This document shows positions 58,212 to 64,000 of a stretch of 64,000 nucleotides of DNA, piece by piece. Origin of the DNA: JAFKFH01 sp017307375 (GTDB lineage: Bacteria; Pseudomonadota; Alphaproteobacteria; Ferrovibrionales; Ferrovibrionaceae); the NCBI GenBank assembly GCA_965229335.1, contig OZ245874.1:7006001-7070000 (forward strand). The letters run 5' to 3'. Each line of letters begins with the position of its first letter. Position 1 is the first letter of the stretch. The position numbers and the translations under genes were made by a program. Below the pieces are notes generated by a model, which worked only from the letters and a program-made list of their open reading frames with translations, was not told the DNA's origin and did no database searches.

Positions 58212-59102
58212 ATGGCGAGCGTGCATGAGTTCGGCCGCCGGAAGTTTCCGCGGGGCGAGTTGCTGTTGAGTTCCGCCCGCCGCAACTGGACCGGCATGGT
58301 GGCGGAAATCCGCAATCATCCGGCAGGCGAGATCCCACCCCCCGTCCCCCAGCAGATGGAAATCACCCTTGCCCTGGCGGGGTCGGAGACCGGGCGCGTG
58401 GAGCGGCGCGGGAACGGCGAACTTCAGGACACCGCTGTCCGGCCAGGGACGCTCTGGCTTTGCCCGATCGGTCTGGTCGAGGATTCGATCCGGATAACCG
58501 GCGATCTCGACAGAATCTTGCACATGTATATCGGACCCGAGATCTTCAGGGATGCTGCGCAGTCCCTGTCGCGGACGATCTCTCCTGAGCGGATCGACTA
58601 CCGGGCCGGAATTGACGACGACTTCATGCGGCAGGTGGGTTACAGGATCAGCGCCGAACTCGAGGCCGAATCGTCCGTCAGCCATCTTCTCGCCGAAAGC
58701 CTGGCGCGCGCGATGGCAGCTCATCTCATTGGCGAATACGGCGGCAATCTCGTCCGGAATCCGCCGAGCCCTGCTCTCGAGCACTTCAAAATGCGCCGCG
58801 TCATCGACTTCATCAACGACAATCTGGATTCGGACATCACCCTCGCGGATCTCTCCGACGTTGCCTGCCTCAGCCGGCATCATTTCGCCCGCGCCTTTCG
58901 TTCTGCGGTCGGTGTCCCGCCGCACCGCTTCATCAGTTCGCTGCGGTTGCAGCGGGCGCAGGACCTGCTGATCCATACCGGGGCGAGTCTGGCCGAGATC
59001 GCCTTCGCCTGCCGCTTTTCCTCCCAATCGACGTTCACCCGGGCTTTCCGGCAGCATGTCGGTGTTTCGCCGGGCGAGTACCGGCGCAAGGCGGGGATAT
59101 AG
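58212..59102 (+). CDS. AraC-family transcriptional regulator
   Basis: 296 residues. The two helix-turn-helix motifs are in the last 100 residues: DITLADLSDVACLSRHHFARAFRSAVGVPPH and SLAEIAFACRFSSQSTFTRAFRQHVGVSPGEYRR. The N-terminal 180 residues form a variable effector-binding domain. GAGGAGA precedes the ATG. It is divergent from the large sensor kinase and downstream of a 21-bp-period direct repeat, so it is likely autoregulated. It is convergent with the chloroperoxidase-like hydrolase gene, and that hydrolase is a possible target. Confidence 0.95.
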   Translation: MASVHEFGRRKFPRGELLLSSARRNWTGMVAEIRNHPAGEIPPPVPQQMEITLALAGSETGRVERRGNGELQDTAVRPGTLWLCPIGLVEDSIRITGDLDRILHMYIGPEIFRDAAQSLSRTISPERIDYRAGIDDDFMRQVGYRISAELEAESSVSHLLAESLARAMAAHLIGEYGGNLVRNPPSPALEHFKMRRVIDFINDNLDSDITLADLSDVACLSRHHFARAFRSAVGVPPHRFISSLRLQRAQDLLIHTGASLAEIAFACRFSSQSTFTRAFRQHVGVSPGEYRRKAGI

Positions 59103-59104
59103 AG

Positions 59105-59139
59105 GCCGGCGGATCGCGAGATCGTCGCGACCCGCCGGC
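59105..59139. terminator. Hairpin between the converging araC and hydrolase genes
   Basis: GCCGGCGG-AT-CGCGA (59105-59119) pairs with TCGCG-AC-CCGCCGGC (59125-59139) around the loop GATCG, with one internal AT/AC mismatch. It has no run of T on either side, so it is at best a bidirectional Rho-assisted or weak terminator. Confidence 0.45.
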
Positions 59140-59150
59140 GCAAGGCGGTT

Positions 59151-60209
59151 TCAGCCCGTGACGAAAGCAAGCAGGTCCGGATTGATGACCTCGGCATGGG
59201 TGGTCAGCATCCCGTGCGGAAAGCCCGGATATATCTTCAAGGTGCTGTTCCTGAGCAGCTTGGCCTGAAGGATCGCCGCATCCTGGTAGGGAACCACCTG
59301 GTCGTCATCCCCCTGCAGCACCAGGGTCGGCACCATGATCGACTTCAGGTCGTCGGTCTGGTCGGTTTCGGAAAAGGCTTTGATGCCTTCGTACTGGGCC
59401 AGCGCGCCGCCCATCATGCCCTGCCGCCACCAGTTCTGGATGATGCCCTGCGAGACCTTCGCACCGGGGCGGTTGAAGCCATAGAACGGACCCGAGGCGA
59501 CATCGAGGTAGAACTGCGAGCGATTGGCGGCGAGTGCGTCGCGGAAACCGTCGAAGACGGCGAGCGGCGTGCCCCCGGGATTGCCCGCCGTCTTCAGCAT
59601 CAGCGGCGGAATGGCCGCGACCAGGACGGCTTTGGCGACGCGGCCCTGCGGCTGGCCGTACCGGGCGACATAACGGGCCACCTCGCCGCCGCCGGTCGAA
59701 TGCCCGATATGGACGACGTTGCGCAGGTCGAGATGCTCGACCACCGCGGCGGCATCCGCCGCGTACTGATCGATCGTGTTGGCGGTGCCGGCCTGGCTGG
59801 ATCGGCCATGCCCGCGACGATCGTGGGCGATCACCCGGTACCCCTTGGCCCGGAAGAACAGGAGTTGGGCATCCCAGTCATCGGCCGAGAGCGGCCAGCC
59901 GTGATGGAAATGGATCGGTCGGGCATCCTTGGGGCCCCAGTCCTTGAAAAAAATCTCGGTCCCGTCGGCCGTCTTTACAAAACCGCTGCTCATCCGAATG
60001 TCTCCGTGGCTGGTTGTCGCGCCGGAAGTGGCGCCCGGGTCGCCGGCAATGGCGCTGGCAGGAATCATCGTCGCCGCGGCGAGACCGGCGGCCGCACCGA
60101 TCAGGTCCCGGCGATTCATCCGAAGCGTCCGGCCCGGTGCGAAGGCACGGCGGTGGTCACCGGCATTCGCCCCGCGTGCTGCTTCGGGATTGATCGGAAA
60201 CATCGTCAT
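59151..60209 (-). CDS. Tat-exported alpha/beta hydrolase (non-heme chloroperoxidase-like)
   Basis: 352 residues. A Tat signal near residues 30-55 (RMNRRDLIGAAAGLAAATM) precedes the hydrolase. The oxyanion motif is HFHHGWPLSADDWD, the nucleophile elbow VHIGHSTGGGEVARYVARYG (Ser near 147) and the acid/His pair QGDDDQVVP and PHGMLT. The 28 residues before the RR motif are an unusual extra stretch, seen in relatives that begin with MTMFPINPEA. Members are called chloroperoxidases or arylesterases but mostly act on esters. It is convergent with the AraC gene. The physiological substrate is unknown. Confidence 0.92.
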   Translation of the reverse strand: MTMFPINPEAARGANAGDHRRAFAPGRTLRMNRRDLIGAAAGLAAATMIPASAIAGDPGATSGATTSHGDIRMSSGFVKTADGTEIFFKDWGPKDARPIHFHHGWPLSADDWDAQLLFFRAKGYRVIAHDRRGHGRSSQAGTANTIDQYAADAAAVVEHLDLRNVVHIGHSTGGGEVARYVARYGQPQGRVAKAVLVAAIPPLMLKTAGNPGGTPLAVFDGFRDALAANRSQFYLDVASGPFYGFNRPGAKVSQGIIQNWWRQGMMGGALAQYEGIKAFSETDQTDDLKSIMVPTLVLQGDDDQVVPYQDAAILQAKLLRNSTLKIYPGFPHGMLTTHAEVINPDLLAFVTG

Positions 60210-60350
60210 CGCCGTGATCTCCTGCTGTCATTGCTTGCGGGATCCAGGCTAACCGGGGGTAGCATCGGGCATAATTGAACTGGTGGATCATCCGCGCATA
60301 CCTAGGTTTGGGCGGGGTTTCAGGGACCCGGACACCAGGCCAATGGACAA

Positions 60351-60379
60351 GGCGGCCGTTCCCTGGTGGGAAGGCCGCC
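60351..60379 (-). terminator. Hairpin downstream of cydB
   Basis: GGCGGCC-G-TTCCC pairs with GGGAA-GGCCGCC around TGGT, with one bulged G. It lies 54-82 nt after the cydB stop on the minus strand and before the hydrolase. The following minus-strand sequence is only TTGTCC, so it is a weak terminator. Confidence 0.4.
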
Positions 60380-60432
60380 TCTCGGCAATGTCGGGAACAT
60401 GCGTCGGCGCCGGACGATCCGGTTACGGGCCG

Positions 60433-61419
60433 CTATTCCTCGTGTTCGACGATCCGGCCGCGAAAGACGAAATAGACGATCAGCGTATAGGCAAGCGTCA
60501 GCGGCAGGACGAAGACGCCCGCACCCCAGAAGAGAAAGGTGAGGGACGAGCTCGGCGATGCCGCCTGCCAGATGGTCATGGAGAATGGCAGCATGTAGGG
60601 CAGGAAGGATCCGGCCAGGGTCGCAAACGCCGCAACGAAGATGACGGCGGCGGCGGCAAACAGGAAGCGATCCCTGCCGCGGCGGATCGCGACGATCAGC
60701 CCGAGGAAGGCAACAGCGCCGAGCAACGGACACAGCAGCAGTACCGGACGCTCGATCCAGCGATGCAGCACCGGCAGGCGGAGCAGCAGCGACCAGATGA
60801 AGACCGCGACGAGAAAGACCCCGAGCGCGACTACGAGCCCGGGCAGGACGCGGAAGCAGAAGTCCCGTAGCGGCGCATCGGACTTGCCCGCCATCCAGCA
60901 TGCCCCCATCAGGGCATAGCCGATGCACAGCCCGAGGCCGCAGAACAGCGAGAAGGGGCTCGCCCAGCTGAAGGCGGAACCGGCAAACATGCCATGCGCG
61001 ATCGGGATACCCTGGACGATGGCGCCTACCGCCGTCCCCTGCACGAAGGCCACGGCATAGGAGCCGGCGACGAAACCCGCATCCCATAGCGGCCGGCTGG
61101 TGGTGGCCTTGTAGCGGAATTCAAAGGCGACGCCGCGCAGGATCAGCCCCGCCAGCAGGATGAAGAGCGGCAGATAGAAGGCGGAAAGGACGATGGAGAA
61201 GACGGCCGGAAAGGCGCCGAACAGGGTCGCGGCGGCAACGACCAGCCAGGTTTCATTGCCATCCCATACCGGCGCGATCGAAGCGAGCATGCGGCGGCGC
61301 TCGGCCTCGCTCCGCGCGAAGGGAAACAGCATCCCCACGCCCAGATCGAAGCCGTCGAGCAGGATGTAGAGAAGGATGGCGAGCGCGAGAACGGCAGCCC
61401 AGAACTCGACCATGGTCAT
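60433..61419 (-). CDS. cydB: Cytochrome bd-type quinol oxidase subunit II (CIO type)
   Basis: 328 residues and about eight membrane helices. The start MTMVEFWAAVLALAILLYI and YILLDGFDLGVGMLFPF match CydB, as do PVWDGNETWLVVAAATLFGAFP and the C-terminal FVLPLTLAYTLIVYFVF. ATGA overlap with cydA (start at 61419) implies coupled translation. Subunit II pairs with CydA to form the quinol oxidase that reduces O2 without pumping protons. It is the last gene of poxB-cydA-cydB. Confidence 0.95.
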   Translation of the reverse strand: MTMVEFWAAVLALAILLYILLDGFDLGVGMLFPFARSEAERRRMLASIAPVWDGNETWLVVAAATLFGAFPAVFSIVLSAFYLPLFILLAGLILRGVAFEFRYKATTSRPLWDAGFVAGSYAVAFVQGTAVGAIVQGIPIAHGMFAGSAFSWASPFSLFCGLGLCIGYALMGACWMAGKSDAPLRDFCFRVLPGLVVALGVFLVAVFIWSLLLRLPVLHRWIERPVLLLCPLLGAVAFLGLIVAIRRGRDRFLFAAAAVIFVAAFATLAGSFLPYMLPFSMTIWQAASPSSSLTFLFWGAGVFVLPLTLAYTLIVYFVFRGRIVEHEE

Positions 61420-62828
61420 TCTCCGATCTCGGCCGGGCGCGACGCGCCCGGGCTGGCGCCAGGGAGGGACAGGGGACGGCTGGGATTGGTCCCATGGAGG
61501 GAAATCGCCGGGGTCGGGACGGGTCCGGCGCGCAGCAGCCGATAGATGTAGAGGACGCCGAACCCGAAGATGAGCATGTAGATCGAGGCGATCAGGACAA
61601 AGGTCGCGGCGACTTCATGGCTGGAAAGGAAAGGAGTGGCGGCATCGGCGGTGCGCAACTGGCCATAGACGGTCCAGGGCTGACGCCCCACCTCGGCGGT
61701 GAACCAGCCGGTGAGCGTGGCGACGAAGCCGAGCGGAAAGGACAGCGCCGTCGCCGCCAGGAACAGCCGTGACTTCGGAAGGCGGTCGCCGAAGCTGAGC
61801 CAGGCGCCGAACCAGGCGATCGCCAGCATCAGCAGGCCGCAGCCGACCATCGCCCTGAAGGCGAAGAAGGGAACGGCGATCGGCGGGCGATCCTGCGGCG
61901 GAAAGCTTCGGATGCCGACCTCGTTCGAGGTCAGGCTGAGCGACCCGATGATACTGCCGAGATAGGGCACGGCGACTTCCAGACGATTGCGTTCGGCGGC
62001 GGGGTCGGGCACGGCGAACAGGATCTCGCTCGCCGGCTGCTGGTCGTTCCAGCGCCCCTCGATCGCCGCGAACTTGGCCGGCTGCCGATCATGCACGAAG
62101 TCGCCGACGAGATGGCCGACGCCGATCTGGACCGGGACCAGTATGGCCGCCAGGCGCAGGCCCATGGCGACCATCGCCCGGCCTTCCTGCACGGCCTTGC
62201 CGCGCAACATGTACCACGCGCCGCTGGAGGCGACGCAGAACGCCGAGGTGACGTAGGCCGCGAGGATCATGTGGGGGAAGCGGGTCCAGACGGCCTGGTT
62301 GAAGATGATCGCCGACCAGTCGACCGGCACGAAAATACCATCCGGCGTCAGGTTGAAGCCGGTCGGGTATTGCATCCAGCTGTTGTTGACCATGATCCAG
62401 AAGGCCGAAAGGCTTGTGCCGAGGGCAACCATCAGGCAGGCGACCAGATACGCCCAGCGCGGCACCCGATCGCGCCCGAACATGAGCACGCCGAAGAACG
62501 CGGCCTCCAGGGCGAAGGCGGTGAAGCTCTCATAGCCCAGCAGCGGCCCCTGGATCGGTCCGGTGCGGCGGGAAAGCTCGCTCCAGTTGGTGCCGAACTG
62601 GAAAGCCATCACGATGCCCGAAACCACGCCGAGCCCGAAGGCCACGGCGAAGATCTTCAGCCAGAAGTCCGACAGCCGGCGGTAGATGTGCTCGCCGGTC
62701 AGCAGGTGGCATGCCTCGAGAAAGGTCAGCCAGGCGGCAAGGCCGATGGTGAAGGCGGGGAAGATGATGTGGAAGGAGATGGTGAAGGCGAACTGTATCC
62801 GCGAGAGCAGCAGGGCTGTCATGTCCAT
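61416..62828 (-). CDS. cydA: Cytochrome bd-type quinol oxidase subunit I (CIO type)
   Basis: 470 residues starting at the ATG 62828; an ATG at 62837 would add three residues. The heme b/d ligand His20 is in SFHIIFPAFTIG. Other heme-region stretches are FPHMILAAYVTSAF and GWFTAEVGRQPWTVYGQLRT. The Q-loop is short, lacking the long insertion of E. coli CydA, so it belongs to the cyanide-insensitive oxidase (CIO) class. It is 64 nt after the poxB stop on the same strand, and its last four bases overlap the cydB start. The gene is complete. Confidence 0.95.
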   Translation of the reverse strand: MDMTALLLSRIQFAFTISFHIIFPAFTIGLAAWLTFLEACHLLTGEHIYRRLSDFWLKIFAVAFGLGVVSGIVMAFQFGTNWSELSRRTGPIQGPLLGYESFTAFALEAAFFGVLMFGRDRVPRWAYLVACLMVALGTSLSAFWIMVNNSWMQYPTGFNLTPDGIFVPVDWSAIIFNQAVWTRFPHMILAAYVTSAFCVASSGAWYMLRGKAVQEGRAMVAMGLRLAAILVPVQIGVGHLVGDFVHDRQPAKFAAIEGRWNDQQPASEILFAVPDPAAERNRLEVAVPYLGSIIGSLSLTSNEVGIRSFPPQDRPPIAVPFFAFRAMVGCGLLMLAIAWFGAWLSFGDRLPKSRLFLAATALSFPLGFVATLTGWFTAEVGRQPWTVYGQLRTADAATPFLSSHEVAATFVLIASIYMLIFGFGVLYIYRLLRAGPVPTPAISLHGTNPSRPLSLPGASPGASRPAEIGE

Positions 62829-62892
62829 GGGCGTCATCCGCGTTCCGGGGAAGGGCGTCGAGAGGCTGGGCCGATGGCAAATGCCGGGGCCT

Positions 62893-64000
62893 TCACCGCG
62901 GCAGCAGATTGGTGGCTGCGAGATCGATGACGTCGCCGCCATGGCCGCCAAGGACCGCGCGCAGCATCCAGAGCCCGAAGCCGCGCGCCTGTTCGACGCC
63001 GATCGTCGGCGGCATCGACAGCTCCTGTTTTGCGGTGACGACATCAAGGACCGCCGGGCCTTCATGGGCAAGCACCTGCTCCAGCGCCGCCGGCAGGTCG
63101 CCCGGGTCTTCGACCCGGACGCCGAGAATGCCCATCGCGTTGGCCATGGCCGCGAAGTCCGGATTCTGCAGCGCCGTGCCCAGTTCGACGAAGCCGGCCG
63201 CCTTCATCTCCAGCGCGACGAAGCCGAGAACCCCGTTATTGAAGATCACGGTCTTGACCGGAAGATTTTCCTGTTTCAGCGTGATCAGATCACCCATCAG
63301 CATGGAAAATCCCCCGTCCCCCGAAAGCGACACGACCTGCCGCTGCGGTTCGGCGGCCTGAATGCCGATGGCCTGCGGCAAGGCGTTCGCCATCGATCCA
63401 TGGACCAGCGAGCCCACCAGGCGGCGCCGGCCGTTCATCCTGAGGTAGCGTGCAGCCCAAATGGTCGGGGTACCGACGTCGAAGGTGAAGGCCGCATCGT
63501 CGGCGGCGTACGCGCTGACGAGGCTGGCGAGATATTGCGGATGGATCGGCTTCCTGCCGGGCGTGCCCTGGGCCAGGGTGTCGAGCGCCTTCCTGGCATG
63601 GCGATAGCGCGTCACGCTGTCATCGAGATGCAGCCGATCGGTCTTGGTCACGAGCAGCGGCAACAGCGCCGCGACGGTCGCCGCGACGTCGCCGACGATG
63701 CCGAGATCGAGCTTGCAGCGCCGGCCGAGATTTGCCGGCCGGATATCGACCTGCGCAATCCTGGCCGAGGTCGGCAGGAATTGCTTGTAGGGGAAGTCGG
63801 TGCCCAGCATCAGCAGCACGTCGCAGGCATGCATGGCCTCGTAGCCCGACGAGAAGCCGATGAAACCCGTCATGCCGACGTCATAGGGGTTGTCGTATTC
63901 CAGATATTCCTTGCCGCCGAGTGCATGGACCATCGGGCTCTTGAGGGTTTCCGCCAGTTGCATGAGCGCCGGATGCGCCCCGGCGCAGCCCCGGCCGCAG
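62893..64000 (-). CDS. poxB: Pyruvate dehydrogenase (quinone)/pyruvate oxidase (5' end cut by window edge)
   Basis: About 368 C-terminal residues are seen; the start lies beyond the right edge (a full PoxB has about 575). The visible part covers the middle and ThDP domains: GRGCAGAHPALMQLAETL, EYDNPYDVGMTGFIGFSSGYEAMHA, MLGTDFPYKQFLP, then SLSGDGGFSMLMGDLITLKQ with NNGVLGFVALE (the GDG...NN site). PoxB oxidises pyruvate to acetate and CO2 and passes electrons through FAD directly to quinone. The cydAB genes follow on the same strand, so the quinol formed can go straight to the adjacent oxidase. The C-terminal membrane-binding helix of E. coli PoxB is not evident. Confidence 0.92.
   Translation of the reverse strand, partial: CGRGCAGAHPALMQLAETLKSPMVHALGGKEYLEYDNPYDVGMTGFIGFSSGYEAMHACDVLLMLGTDFPYKQFLPTSARIAQVDIRPANLGRRCKLDLGIVGDVAATVAALLPLLVTKTDRLHLDDSVTRYRHARKALDTLAQGTPGRKPIHPQYLASLVSAYAADDAAFTFDVGTPTIWAARYLRMNGRRRLVGSLVHGSMANALPQAIGIQAAEPQRQVVSLSGDGGFSMLMGDLITLKQENLPVKTVIFNNGVLGFVALEMKAAGFVELGTALQNPDFAAMANAMGILGVRVEDPGDLPAALEQVLAHEGPAVLDVVTAKQELSMPPTIGVEQARGFGLWMLRAVLGGHGGDVIDLAATNLLPR

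Overview
The window is high-GC, gene-dense chromosomal DNA from an alphaproteobacterium. The evidence is the conserved block rplU-rpmA-obgE-proB-proA-nadD-rsfS-rlmH, the frequent GTG/TTG starts, the 4-nt stop/start overlaps, and a palindromic GTCATCC...-type intergenic repeat typical of that class. I cannot name the genus. No tRNA, rRNA, insertion sequence, phage or CRISPR array was seen. Most of the window is metabolic chromosome with several catabolic gene clusters.

Layout. 1-3.7 kb: start of a TAXI-type TRAP solute receptor (cut by the left edge), a SnoaL-like protein, then a leftward run of a small hypothetical gene, an M48 lipoprotein protease, a HIT protein and a SemiSWEET. 3.7-10.2 kb: the housekeeping operon, with a clear sigma70-type promoter, an intrinsic terminator just before obgE, and a dispersed repeat after rlmH. 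10.2-12.6 kb: a transglutaminase-like protein and RlmI. 12.6-19.7 kb: a beta-glucan locus, comprising a GH17+GT2 membrane synthase behind a roughly 270-nt structured leader, a second membrane GH17 protein, a translationally coupled Tat-exported amine oxidase, an opposing formyltransferase, and a DUF4170 protein. 19.8-28.1 kb: a periplasmic binding protein, an acetolactate-synthase-like enzyme, a RidA/TetR divergon with three operators, an operon of acyl-CoA ligase, PanE-like reductase and alpha/beta hydrolase, and a UMF1-type MFS permease.

28.1-33.1 kb is the most interesting part. It is an aerobic benzoyl-CoA (box) module: boxC-boxB followed by an adrenodoxin-reductase-type ferredoxin/flavodoxin-NADP reductase on one strand, and a flavodoxin facing it on the other. 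The shared promoter region holds two TGCA-N6-TGCA elements and a central palindrome, placed on both predicted core promoters. No boxA is visible, so the flavodoxin/reductase pair may supply BoxB with electrons. 33.1-35.7 kb: a LysR regulator with an autoregulatory-looking palindrome, an atypical DapA-family aldolase and a TetR.

35.7-44.3 kb: a leftward five-gene operon (biotin-dependent acyl-CoA carboxylase beta and alpha subunits, an acyl-CoA dehydrogenase, two acyl-CoA ligases) behind a divergent TetR. It resembles branched-acyl or isoprenoid-acid catabolism of the Atu/Liu type. 44.4-52.8 kb: an orphan Hcp, a cytochrome b561/catalase-related peroxidase pair next to a LysR remnant, two MFS proteins (one fused to a PlsC acyltransferase), a class V aminotransferase and a FAD monooxygenase. 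52.8-59.1 kb: a 1717-residue kinase-like/AAA/GAF/histidine-kinase protein with degraded kinase motifs, then an AraC regulator with a 21-bp-period direct repeat upstream. 59.1-64 kb: a Tat-exported chloroperoxidase-like hydrolase and a poxB-cydA-cydB operon, cut by the right edge, that links pyruvate oxidation to a cyanide-insensitive-type quinol oxidase.
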